From: Neostapfia colusana
Lineage: Eukaryota > Streptophyta > Magnoliopsida > Poales > Poaceae
Length of the DNA stretch: 64,000 nt
NCBI GenBank assembly: GCA_030760725.1
Contig: JASWHV010000005.1
Coordinates: forward strand, 29,769,241-29,833,240
Direction: 5' to 3'
The notes beneath the pieces were generated by a model that was not told where the DNA came from, searched no databases, and was given only the letters and a program-made list of their open reading frames with translations. A program made the translations under genes and the position numbers. This document shows, one piece after another, positions 1 through 10,696 of this stretch (positions within the stretch are counted from its first letter, which is position 1; each line of letters begins with the position of its first letter).

Positions 1-2471
1 CTGAGAATTTTTGTGTGAGTTCCATGTCACTAGAAAACCCTCTGGACCAATTATTAGCACTTTTCCTTGAATGGTTTGCTCAGAATAATTCTTTTAGCAA
101 ATAAGCAAAGAAGAATTAGTTCTGAGGTAACACCCCTGTTCATGCCCAACTTAGTGAACTACAATTTCAATTATAGCTCATAGAGTTTGCATGAATTTTC
201 CTAGCATTTTTGGAGCTAAGATTTGCCCAGAACTGAATTTCCAAGTTTTGGAAATTCTCTGAAATTGTTTCTGTATTCAAATGAACACAGCACCTTCAAA
301 TTCGAATTGCTCTGATCAAATCAACTCGAAATGGTCTGAAACTTTTACAGGGGTTCACTAATGTCCTAAAGAACATTCTGGCAAAATTTGGGGATTTTTG
401 GATGAACCAAATTCCCTCTAAAATTCTTTTGTTGAAAAGCTTTATAGAATTTTCCAGAATTAATTAGTGGGTTTCATACAAATTTGGTTTTACATTTGGA
501 CAGAGCTAGGCAAGATGAATCCAACCCAATTTGAATCACTAGATTTGGAGCTTCCTAGAAAAAGTTATGGAGTTCTAAAGTTTGAACTAAATCTGAAATC
601 CTAAATAAACCGGGGAAAAATTTAAACTCTGACCGTGGGCCCGGCCCACACGTGTCTCCGCTGGAGCTGAGCCACACGGGGCTACAGACCCCTTCCCGCG
701 CAGTCACACTTGATCCGGGGGCCGCAGTAGATCTGGGTTTTAAACTCCCCGACGCTGACATGTGGGCTCCGCGGGTCGTCTTCTTCCCCGCGTTCCCGCG
801 CCCGCGCGCCGCCGGGCTTGCCGGAGACATGCTGATAATAGCCGCCTGGCCGACTCTCACACTCTCCCTCGCCGCCAGGGCCTAGTTCCACCTGCTGAAC
901 ATGCTGGCACCTTCTCCCCCGAACGGCGGTGTCTCTACCCTAGCCGGCGACGGTGCCGTGGCTCGGCAACCCTTCGGTCATGTCGCCCAGACAGTTTAGC
1001 CCGCCAAAACATCGGTGGATCGGCGCTATAGCACCAGTGGGTGATAGGGAAGCTCGTCCTAGTGGTGAAACCGCCCGGAGAGGGCTCTATCCTAGGTCTC
1101 ATCGTGAGCCCGAGCCTCCGTGCATCAATTACCGTAACAAAACCTAGAAATACCCGGCTTACGTGCGGTTTCAAGCCAGGGCCGTGAGGGGCTAACGAGC
1201 GTTGATGAGTGACGGTCCTGTGTGCCAGTTTTCATGACCTAAGAACAAAGGTGGCGAGTGAATTCGACGTTACTGTGCCGGAAGGTCCGTTCGTGCCCGC
1301 CGGAGAACTTTCTCCAAATTCGAGCTCTATGGTCCAGGTCACGGTCTGAGCTTCGGATACGAGCACCACCGGTCCCTGACGCGTCCGAGACCGTCCTTGC
1401 TCAGCCATGAAAGGCCCTCTGTTGGGCTGTCACCGTGAGCCGAGTGGTGGCGGTTTCTCGGTTGTCGCTCGGAAACGTGGAGCTAGGGCTTGGGAAGGGC
1501 CGAACTCGACTGCTCTCGTGCCGAGGAGGTAGAGGACGAGTAGCTGGTGTGGTTTTGTGGCTAGGAATGGCACTGCTCGCGGTGGCTTGCCGGATTCTCG
1601 ATCGAGCGCAAGCGACGGCGTGTACTCGGTTGTTTCTCGGACAACAAAGCACGGCGCCTCGGTTTAGCGGTGTAGGTGCGTTATGACCGGGCGGAAGCAG
1701 CTGGCCAGCACGAGGGAGGAAGCAGGAGGTGGCTGCGTAGCCTCACGCGGCGGCGTCCAGAGGATCGTCTCGGTGGCGCGCCGGGAGCGTTTGCTTCGGT
1801 GAGATGCCGAGCCCGTTCGGCTGGAAACAATTCCCCCACTGACCTGTGGGTCCCTCTCCCCTCTAATCCCCTTTCCAATTCTTTTCATTTCTGTTGGCAC
1901 TCAATTATCCCCAGCTACTCACAATTTAAGGTGAGACTTAGCCCCCAAGTTCTTGTTTGAATTTGAGTTCTCCCATTTGAATTTTTGTTTGGCTAAATTT
2001 GCTTCATGCTTGAACTGAATTTCAAATTCAGTTTTGAATTCTTGCAAATTTAGCTCTTGACAAAATGAACTCCAATGAGGATGAAAATTGGTGGGTTTAC
2101 TCAGAAAAATGTGCTGAGTTTAAATATGAAGCTAACTTTTGAATCTGGGTGATGAAAGTTGCTGTAATTTGAATTTACATTCAAATTGGCCTCTTTTTCA
2201 AATAACCCAAAAAGTGCCTCAAAAAGTGTTGGATTTGCATGAAACTTGGCTTGAACCCTCTCAAGACTTTTTAAGTCCTAGGGGTGAGCTCAACCTCTCA
2301 TGTTCATGTGTCCAAATCCCACTTTGTAAAAATGAAGGCTTTCCCCTCAAATTGCTCTTTTGATGGAGGTTACTTGCTCTTCACAATAATTCCTAACATA
2401 GCCACAGTAAAAACTGTGGTGTTGTGAGGTGAAGAAAAGTTTTTGCAAGTCCCTTTTCTTGGGATTTTACA
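1..2471 (-). mobile_element. L2-family LTR fragment (Ty3/gypsy, large LTR), cut by window start
   Basis: An AT-rich block (1-640), a GC-rich block (640-1900) and a second AT-rich block ending in TTTTACA at 2471 follow the same order as the Gy-A LTR at 34205-36300. Bases 1-600 are the inverted counterpart of 28200-28880, including the segments on aborted CTAAAATTCTTTTG-type runs and the 'gagcttcctag' stretch. The terminal ACA fits the U3 end of a minus-strand LTR. Several short ORFs in the GC-rich part have no recognisable domain and are not called. The other LTR end lies outside the window. Confidence 0.7.
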
Positions 2472-2561
2472 CTTTGTACATTTGATGTGTGTTATCCGGT
2501 GTTGTGCAACGCAGCACCCCTCAGCGTGATCCTGGCTCGACAAGACCGTGGGGTCGTGTCA
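2472..2561 (+). mobile_element. 3' tip of a Gy-A-like LTR (U5 end), plus orientation
   Basis: These 90 bases are nearly the reverse complement of the outer end of the Gy-A LTRs (32262 and 53963 onward). They include the terminal hairpin at 2498-2518 and end in GGGGTCGTGTCA. Tat-0 sequence starts at 2562. The simplest reading is that a Gy-A-type element in plus orientation inserted in Tat-0, and the L2 LTR at 1-2471 then inserted near the end of its LTR. Confidence 0.65.
2498..2518 (+). other. LTR-terminal hairpin (GGTGTTG / CAGCACC arms)
   Basis: Seven-base arms flank a 7-base loop, with one G-T wobble pair. It is the same structure as at 32306-32326, 54007-54027, 29933-29953 and 6954-6974. 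Confidence 0.6.
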
Positions 2562-3787
2562 CCTAAGCACGTAGGATCTTGCTTCCCCTCATAATGGGGT
2601 GGTCGTTGCCTCCATGTTTAGCCTGTCTTCCTTCTATGGACATTTATACAGGGAAAAACCTGTTCTACCACGCTCTTACTTTTGTGCTCATTTAAATTAT
2701 GCATTAATTTTTATGATCGCACTTTCCATGTATGCTCACCGTACACTTAGCTCTCCTTTCCCACTCTCATCCCTAGTCGGCATTTGCTATCCTACCAAAG
2801 ACGGTCGCGCTTGAGGTACCTGCCGAGGGCCAGGGGGCCTCTCGGGCGTCCCCCAGTCAGGTGCTGCGATGCCAGTTGGTGACCTCTAGGAAAAGCCTGC
2901 GCTGTGCATGGGGGGTCCGGGGTGCGTAGCCTGCTTTGCCTGGTTCCGACCCAAAGCGTGCGCGCCCTGCCCTTCGGAGGTCCAGGGGAGTACAGCCTGC
3001 TTTGCCTGGTTCCGTACCGAAAGCCTGTGCACTCTGCCTCCCCAGCATTACGGCCCAGTACTAGGGGCCGGACGGTCGTACCCTCACCTCGGAGGGAGCC
3101 AGACCCCTTGCGCCAACCGCACTGAATTGCCCAGGACCCGTATACCGGACCAGGACCGTAAGCCAAATAAGACTATGAGGTAGGGAGGGGAGAGCCCCCA
3201 AGGAGAGTTGTGGTTCCCTTACTTGTGTGCAGGACCTCCTGGCCTTAGCTCCCCCGCAGGAGTATGGAAGGTGTGCCCAAACCATTGGCCACACCTACCA
3301 GGGGGCCACTACGGCGACCGCGCGAAGAGAGACCGGAGCTCCTGACTACTCCAACGCAAGACCGGAGGATCCGGACCGCGCCCCCTTCGCATGGGCGGGT
3401 TCCGAAAGCCCCACGTGTCCATCAGGGATGGGGCCTCCCTCTCCTCAGAGGGTAGCTCCGGGCCCGCCACGTGGCCGGAAGAGCCCGACCTCACCCCCTC
3501 CGCAGGGGCGAGCTCCGAAGGCTCCGCGTGTCCCGCGGGGCCGGACCACCCTCTCCTCAGAGGAGCTGCGGACCCGCCACGTGGCCAGAAGATCCGGACC
3601 TCCCCCCGTCCTCACGGGGCGAGCTCCGAAGACCCCTCGGGCCCGTATCACAGCAAGGACCCGAGAAAGGTGTCTGTGCAAGGCTTCAAGATCAGTGAAG
3701 ACCTCCTGAAGTCCTTGCGGAGCTAAGGACTTGGGCGGGCCAAGCCAAGAAGAAGATAGAAAACACAGAAAAGAAAAGCAACAAGCG
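2562..3787 (+). mobile_element. Tat-0 spacer between pol and the antisense gene
   Basis: This stretch aligns by eye with the Tat-1 spacer from about 19951 to 21110: first 'ctaagc..gtaggatctt', then a paired block with two copies of a roughly 65-bp unit containing 'agcctgctttgcctggttcc' (about 2928 and 2993), then a G-box array and a purine-rich tail. The match stops near 3787 at 'caacaag'. It holds no credible gene; the short ORFs here read through repeats. About 195 bp present in Tat-1 after this point are missing next to the LTR fragment that follows. Confidence 0.65.
3376..3650. repeat. G-box tandem array in Tat-0 spacer
   Basis: About five units of roughly 55 bp alternate GAGCTCCGAAGG-type and CCGGACC-type halves. 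CACGTG is intact in at least three units (near 3412, 3467 and 3577) and reads GCGTG in another. Some units contain the inverted repeat CTCTCCTC-A-GAGGAGAG. Confidence 0.75.
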
Positions 3788-6700
3788 CTCGCCCAGGGAT
3801 ATTCCCCCCTCCATAACCGACTCACCTCGCTGCCTTGACCGTTCCCGAGTCCCTCAACGCAGAAACACCGCCGCGCATAAAAGAACTCTCGGTTCTCCGC
3901 CGTCCGCTCGTCTCCGCAGCTAGCACGCGAGTCTGAGCTCACCCAGAGCGTCGCTGAGGCTTCCTCGACGTGATTGACATGATACCTCGGCGCCCCATCC
4001 ACGGTAAACCGCCCCGAGCTCTCTGTTTCCATTCCGCACCGGGTAGAGCCGCTAGGTTTGATCCCACGTCGAGTTGAGTGGGCCAGGAGGTTCGCCTGGG
4101 AGTGTACTTCCTGTCTGACAACCCCGGTCGCATGCCATGGGGTGTGCTGGCCGGAATTCCAGTTCTTGCCGAGAGCATGCGATATAGCCCGGTTCGGTTA
4201 AATCGGAAAATTCGAGATGACCAGTCAAGCAATCATTCCCCCAGCTGCGAAAACAGGCTAGAAACGTCCGTGTGCAACCCTACGGTCAAGAACCACGGGA
4301 AACCAGCAAGAAACCACCGAGTTCCATGGGATTTCCGTTCATCGCCGGGTTTAGACCTAGGTTGCACGGTGAAGTCCAGTTTGCCACGACTTTGAGCTAG
4401 ATCAGAAGCTGGGTCGTTGCTCTGTAGGTTGTGACGGTGCTGTAGGAGCCAACGGAGGGGACTGTGAGGCATGACAGCACCATACCGACGTCGCCGAACC
4501 CCTCCCGTAGACTGTCACCGTCGCGCAACTGATTCCGGTGATCACCAGCCAGCGACAAGGGCAGCAACGGATTCCCCGAGGAATTTCAGGCGGCGGCGGC
4601 CAATTTGGTCGAGCTCCAGTCACGGGAACAGCCTCCTGGCGAGTACTCCGGTGAGGTGGGCGGCGGGGAGCCGCGGGAACACGAGGTTGAAGAAGCCCCA
4701 CGGGCCCCACGTGTCGGTCTCTGCTTAAAACACCCGGATCTGCTGTGGCAGCGAGATCCCGTGTGACTACGTGAAAAACTCTGCGGACCCGTGCGGGATG
4801 GCTGAGGTGCTGACACGTAGCCCGGAGACCCCACCCGACAGTTTAAACTTTATTTGAATTTTCAGATTTGGTTCAAACTTCAAATGCATAGAACTTTTGC
4901 TAGGAAGCTCCAAATTCAGTGAACCAAATTTTGCTGAACTCTTTTCCAGCAATACCAATTTTAGCTCATGAAACATAATAGTTTTCCAGAATTAAATCCG
5001 TAAAGTTTAGACTGTTAGGAATTTTATCTGGAGAATTACTTTATGCAAAATGCTGAAATTTGGCTGAGAGGTTCATTGGAAAATCCTTGAGTCACATTAA
5101 AATTTTCAGACTCATACAAGTTCATTTAGTCCCCCTAATGGGGTGATTAAGTGAACTGCCCTGAGAAAATAGAAAAATGTACAGAAGCAATTTTCAGATT
5201 TTCTCAAATCTTATTCAGGGCATAACACCCTCTAGGATTCTTCAAATAACATGAAACCAATTCCATTAGAACCATCTCAAATTCTAGTTTCCAGAAAGTA
5301 ATGGTGGGAACAATGAAAACCCCTAGAATTACTTAGAGGCTCAAATATTGACCAAATAGGCTTTTATTTGTACAAGGCTCAAATGAACTTTGTTTCAAAT
5401 GAAACTTGGTCAAGAATATGGTTAGGACCCTACCAAGGCAACATAAAAATTTCAGAGCCAAAGGGGAGGGCTAGCTAGAGTTCTAGTAATTACTTATTCA
5501 AATTTACACTTTGCATTTAAATTGACATATAGCATATGGTTAACATGTAGTCGCTGAAGGCGAGGAGACTCCGGAAGTGCTCGACTTCCTTCTTCCAGAC
5601 GAAGACCTAACCACTGACCAGCAGCAACAAGGCAAGCCCCGGTTTGCATTAACCCCATTTATAAAGTTTTGCTTTGTTTACATATCTAGTGTGAAGTATG
5701 AATGTGCATTAGGTGTAGAATGGATGGAACCCCACTTGCATAACCAGAACTTTCCTACAAGAGTGAGGGTACTGTCTCAGACCTCGAGTAGACAGGCTAT
5801 GCTTAATGATTCATAGGACTCCGGTACAAGTCGAGTAGTTGGAATCTACTCGCGAGTTTAGGCTTGGGACACACGGGATTGGTTCGAGTGATGTGAGATC
5901 ACTTTAGTAATGAAAATGGGACTAGGCAGGGGCTAGGGCGCAGCAAGAGCAAGTCTTGTGTGCGCAGCCCTGTCCGTGTCGATTGAGGACCGATCCGTGT
6001 GCGGCCCTGCTGAACAAGTATTAAATGTACCGACGGCATATCGGATATATGGGCCCCAATAAACCGATGTAACCTGTACCTCCGGGCGTCGAGGCATAAC
6101 GCACCGATTTATAGGTGTAGGCTGAGGGCAGCAAGGTGGAAATCTGCTAACGGGCATAGAGAGATGCTCCATGTAGGGAACCTCCTGCTCGTTTCGGTGT
6201 GACCGGTTCGACGTTTGGGCTGTTGGGTGAAAGGTTGTCCCGTACGACATCGAGTGAGCGTGCTGTGCAGCTCCACGGGTGGGTGTACGTGACGTGCTCT
6301 TTGGGTTTCCCTGCAGGTGTATATCGAGTCGATTCACCGTCCCTCACGGTGACGAGTACCGCTTGTTCACTGCGTCGTAACGTAGATAATTTATGGAATA
6401 TTATGATTCAATTCTGCTGTATGATATAATTGTATTGTTACATGTGTGCCACCAAATATTGCTTAGTAAATTTCAGATTCATGAACTGTTAAATTGTGGC
6501 TAAAAGATGAACTAAGGATAAACTATAGGCGTGTCCGTTTGCTGAAATTTTACCATCCCATGTTCATCGTACCCTACATGTAGAGTTTCATGCCTAGGTG
6601 AGTCGGTTAAGTCTTGTTGAGCCATCGTGCTCACGGTTGCTGCTTAAGTGTTCTTCAGGTGAGGAGCCACCCACGGACTCGGGGTACGAGTCCACCGGCG

Positions 6701-7015
6701 AGGGTTACCCTCTGTCGGGGACCACGGCTGAGTGGGAGCCGTACACGCCGCGCTGAGCTGAGGAGTGCAGCTAGTGTGGGTTGCCCTAGGGCTGGGCAAC
6801 CGACTTTTGCTAGATAGGCGGGCGTGAGTTGTACAAATTAAAACTTCCGCTGTGTAATGGATACCTTAGTTTGTAACTGAACAAGTGTACTACTTTGTAC
6901 ATCTCAGTTTGTTTTCTATGTAATACAATTTATCCTTATGATGTGTGCTGTCAGGTGTCGCATCGTGCGGCACCACCCTCTGCGATCCTGGATGAGCGGA
7001 TTCCGGTCCGCCACA
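3788..7015 (+). mobile_element. Plus-orientation LTR fragment, L2/Gy-C-like, U3 missing
   Basis: GC-rich sequence (3788-4840) is followed by AT-rich sequence that mirrors the Gy-A and Gy-C LTRs: the 'gaagctccaaattcag' block near 4905, the mirrored 'gcaacaaggcaagccccggtttgcat' stretch near 5625, the 'tcgagtagttggaatctactcgcgag' stretch near 5830 and the terminal hairpin at 6954-6974. It ends at GTCCGCCACA (7015), where Tat-0 antisense-gene sequence resumes. The expected AT-rich U3 is absent at the left, so the LTR is 5'-truncated, probably by a deletion that also removed about 195 bp of Tat-0. A TATA-like CATAAAAG lies at 3876-3883. No gene is supported inside it. Confidence 0.65.
6954..6974 (+). 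other. LTR-terminal hairpin (GGTGTCG / CGGCACC arms)
   Basis: Seven-base arms with one G-T wobble, and a CATCGTG loop. It corresponds in position to the Gy-C LTR hairpin at 29933-29953. Confidence 0.6.
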
Positions 7016-7550
7016 ACCGGCTCCAGAGAGAGGGAAGGGTCCCAGCTCCGGAAGTACGCCAGCACGTGCGTGGCGACCTCCTTCGCCAAGCCCCGTCCCT
7101 CTGCCTCAAGCTCGTTGGCGATCACGGCTTCGAGCCTGTCCAGCTTGGCGCTGATGGAATCGAGCGCCGGAATCGCCTCGTCCACCTCCTGGGCCGGAGC
7201 CCCCGTCCTGACGGGGCTGAAGCCGAGGGGTACCAGGGCGGACCCCACCTGGCCGACGAAGCTCAAGACCGCTCGGGCCTCAGCGGACCGTGAAGCCTGG
7301 AGCTTCTCCACCTCTTGGCAGGCTGCCAGTAGGGCGCCGGGCCCCTCTTCGGAGAACTTCTTCTCCTTGGCCGAGAGGGAGTTCTCTCAGAACTCGAGGT
7401 CCCTGGCAAGCCCCTCTAGCTCTGACGCCCGGAAGTCGGCCGCCAGCTCCCGCTCCAGCGCCGCCTGACGCTTCTGGGAGGCCTGCTCCTCCCTCTCGGC
7501 CAGAGTTGCCTCCCGAAGCTCCAGCTCCCCGGCCCGGGCCTTCAAGCCGC
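7016..7550 (-). pseudogene. Tat-0 antisense gene, C-terminal part (coiled-coil protein)
   Basis: The minus strand encodes a long charged helix rich in Glu, Ala, Arg and Lys, with the phrases LELREA, AALERELAADFRASELE and EVEKLQASRS, then a small globular tail around LDSISAKLDRLEAVIANELEAEG. It matches the C-terminal part of the Tat-1 antisense gene at 21300-21840. An in-frame stop lies at 7387-7389, where the Tat-1 copy has Trp. The last roughly 35 residues are lost because the LTR fragment ending at 7015 replaces them. The solo LTR at 7551-10696 separates this part from the rest of the gene. The function is unknown; a gene of this type lies antisense between pol and the 3' LTR in Tat-lineage elements. 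Confidence 0.7.
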
Positions 7551-9707
7551 TGTGACGCCCTCAATTCTGTGGAAAACCACGGAACCCCGAGAACTGATGC
7601 ATATGTGTGCCCAGGATGTTCATCACACATACACATATGTTCCACAAACTGAATTCAGAATATAGATAACCACGAATAACAGAGTTTATTACAAGGTTTC
7701 ATGAGTCTTGGACTCATGCTCACAGCGGAAGTCTTATTTCTATGCAGTGGAAGTCTTCTAACTAGTGTTGAAGCAATCTAAGCAGTAGCGGCTCCATCTC
7801 TACTCCATCCCCACAGGCAAGATTGAGAACAGATTTACACGCCTAATGCTCCACTTGGTCTTCATAATAATCTTCTCCTGTTGCTGATGATGAAATAATG
7901 CAAGTTTGAGTACAATGATGTACTCAGCAAGTGCGGGAAAATATGATATGTAGCTCATAACAAGGTAGGTATAAAAAGGCTCATTGCAGAAAGCAAAGTT
8001 ATTTATCAAAACCATGATAAAACAGCAACTCATCTTTAAGTGAATGTAATCCCAACATGTATTAAAATACCAACCATACCTCCATTATGTTCATTACCTT
8101 CCATGTCAGAACCAGACATCATTCAACCTTATTCTTGCTCACGAATACCTCCTCATATTCGCTACCATCTCACGAATACCATCTCGTATTCGCTACCATT
8201 TCATCTTCATAACTTTGTCTCCCACCGAGACCAACCTTGTTGCCATGACTCAACAGTCATGCAACCCATCTTATCACCCGGACTCAACAGTCCCGAAAAC
8301 CAAACCATCCAAAAGCATAACCAATAACCATCCCAACTAATCATGGAAGTTGGCCAGGCGCTCGTGACCGTAAGCTCAGCTATCGTGATAGTTTTAGACA
8401 CTGCAGAGTTTGCACCTCTTTACCCACAAGTTTGTGATTTCGTCACCCGTCGGCGACTGCAGAACCATTATACCAGTACACAACCGTCGGTGTATGGCCA
8501 AGAGATCAAAAAATAGCCTTTACAAAGGGGATACTAGATGAATAGACTCACTAAGGTTTCACCGGCAGGCTAGAATCTCCAATTCTCCCACCCACGGGCT
8601 CCCTCTTGTGCCATGCAGTTCCCAGGGCAATCCTCACTCGACTCCCATTCCCCGCGCCTTCCACGGTCCATAACAATCTAGCAACTTACCTAATTACTCA
8701 GCTAAGCCGCACCCATACTTGGCCTTGTGGTGGCACTATTATCCTGGCATGTGCTCGCATGAACCGGTCCTTAGATCTACGGCAAGTAAACCACCATCTC
8801 ATGCTACCTCATTCACAAACCAGTCTTTCCTAGATCTCCCTCCGATCCATGGTCATTAACAACATCACTTTGTCATTATCATTATGAGTGCAGTTAGCTA
8901 GACACATCTATCTCGCTTCCCAATCCCATGGACTCAGCGAAGCATAAAAGTAAAAACCATACCCGACTCATAAACTTCCCTGGCGACAAGGATGGTTTAA
9001 CCAAAACTAGTAAACTCCTATAAAAGGGTTTCCCATCATGTTTGACTCAGCACACACACCTTTTTGCAAAACAAAACAGTTTTTCCCAAGACATAGGATC
9101 AATATGGTCAAGGGGCACTTGCCTTGTTCTTGCGGTTCCGGTTGCTCTTGGATCTCGAAACCTTGTTGTTGCAGCTCATCGTAGACAGCTCCCTGAGCTC
9201 GTCCTGCTATACAGGATCACGCACATACAAGATCCACAGCAATCAATATCTTGCATAAACTTTAACTAGATGCGATGATGCATATGCATGCTTTCCTATA
9301 ATCAGTTTTATTAGATCGGTTTGTACATATTCTTGCATGGCTTGCATGGTTTTATGATGAACAGAGGTGTTCGGATCAAATGTGGACGTGGCGATGATCT
9401 TGTCTTTATATCAACCCGATCAACAAGTGATCTGTCCACGAGAAAGCTTCTGTTCGAAATGAATCGAAGAACAGATGCAAAGAAAACAAGATGATGTCGT
9501 AAGGTGGTACTGGAGGCCTACCTTACGTTCATCTTGGTCTCGGGGTCCTTCTCTTAGCAAGATAGATCGTTGGGACGCTCTTCCGGCGATCCTTCTCGAC
9601 TGAACTCCGGCGATGGGCTTACTCGGCGAGTTGGGGCTAGGGCTCTAAGTCGTCGGCTCAGGAGTTGGAAAAAGAAGTTTGTGGTTTCGGCCAAAGGTTC
9701 TGGTTTC

Positions 9708-9715
9708 TATTTATA
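9708..9715 (-). promoter_or_regulatory. TATA box (TATAAATA) of the solo LTR
   Basis: The minus strand reads TATAAATA about 190 bp downstream of the G-box array, where the U3 promoter of a minus-oriented LTR is expected. Confidence 0.5.
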
Positions 9716-9894
9716 ATTGGGAGAAGAAGAGTCCTAATCTGATTGGACTTCGAATAAGAGTTCTATTCAGATTGTCGTTGAATCTTTACGAGTTATCTTT
9801 AGTTGATTTGGTGCGGTAACATTGTGGAATTCAGGTCGCTTTCCTCTCCGTACCGATATTTCTATGCGTACAGAATCCAAAAACCGTTCCAGAA

Positions 9895-10550
9895 CTCGTT
9901 ACCTCCGCGGTGATGAGCTCCGGAAGCTCCACGTGTCCACCGGGGCCTGGTCTCCCCTTTTTCCGCAGAGACGAGCTCCGGTTGTGCCGCGTGTCAAGCG
10001 AGCGAGACCTCCCTCTCCTTCGGAGGTGAGCTCCGCGTGCGCCACGTATCCTGGCAGTTGGGACATCCTCTCTTATTCGGAGGTGGCTCCGCGCACTCCA
10101 CGTGTCAGTGCCGGACCTTCCCTCTCTTCGGAGGTGAGCTCCGTGAATGCCACGCGTCAAGTAGCGCCGGACTTTCCTTTTTCCTCAGAGACGAGCTCCG
10201 AGGTAGACACGTGTCCAACAGTGTCGGACCTCTCGGTGACGAGTTCCGGTGGTGACATGTGTCCAATAGAACCGGACCTCTCGGAGGTGAGCTCCGAGAT
10301 CGACACGTATCCCGCGTGACGGGTCCTCTGATTTCCGTGGCGACTAGCTCCGAAGGTGACACGTGTCCTGCGGGACTGCCTTCGCTTCTCCGCAGAGGCT
10401 AGCTCCGGAGGCAACACATGTCCCACAAGGTCGGACCTCTCCCCCTTTGCGGAGATGAGCCCCGAACCTTCCACGTAGCCATTTTAGCGGCGGACCTCTC
10501 CCCACTTCGCAGGGATGAGCTCCGAACACGCCACATGGCCAGCGGGCCGT
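9895..10550. repeat. G-box tandem array in solo LTR U3
   Basis: About twelve diverged units of roughly 55 bp each carry GAGCTCCG followed by a (C)ACGTGTCC-like core. CACGTG is intact near 9932, 10099, 10207 and 10360. Other units read CACGTA, CACGCG, CATGTG or CACATG. The array lies upstream of the TATA box on the minus strand. Confidence 0.75.
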
Positions 10551-10696
10551 GGAAGTTGTCTTCGGCGCTCTCTGGGAACTGGATTCGGCTCTTATTGGCT
10601 ATCTTTTTAATATTTTTCTCCGTTCCCACTTCTTTTAAAATATTTTCTCTACATGAAACATGAATACATGCAGAAACCAAAAATAAGGGTGTCACA

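Larger units (their letters stand above)
7551..10696 (-). mobile_element. Solo LTR (3,146 bp) of a Gy-B-related family, inserted in the Tat-0 antisense gene
   Basis: The insert starts TGTGACGCCC and ends GGGTGTCACA, giving near-perfect terminal inverted repeats. It is flanked by GCCGC (7546-7550) and GCCTC (10697-10701), a 5-bp duplication with one mismatch. Removing it rejoins the coiled-coil reading of the antisense gene as in Tat-1. Internal landmarks match the Gy-B LTR: a terminal ATATGTG palindrome, 'gtactcagcaagtg' near 7925, and the 'gcagagtttg..cc' block near 8405. No internal retroelement genes are present, so this looks like the product of LTR-LTR recombination. Its U3 carries a G-box array, and a TATA box sits at 9708-9715. 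Short ORFs inside are not credible genes. Confidence 0.8.

Noticed and set aside
7800..9269. Small ORFs inside the solo LTR
   Set aside because: They are short, domain-free, in AT-rich LTR sequence.
9895..10550. CRISPR-like regular repeats
   Set aside because: Units are diverged tandem repeats without unique spacers, in plant retroelement DNA.
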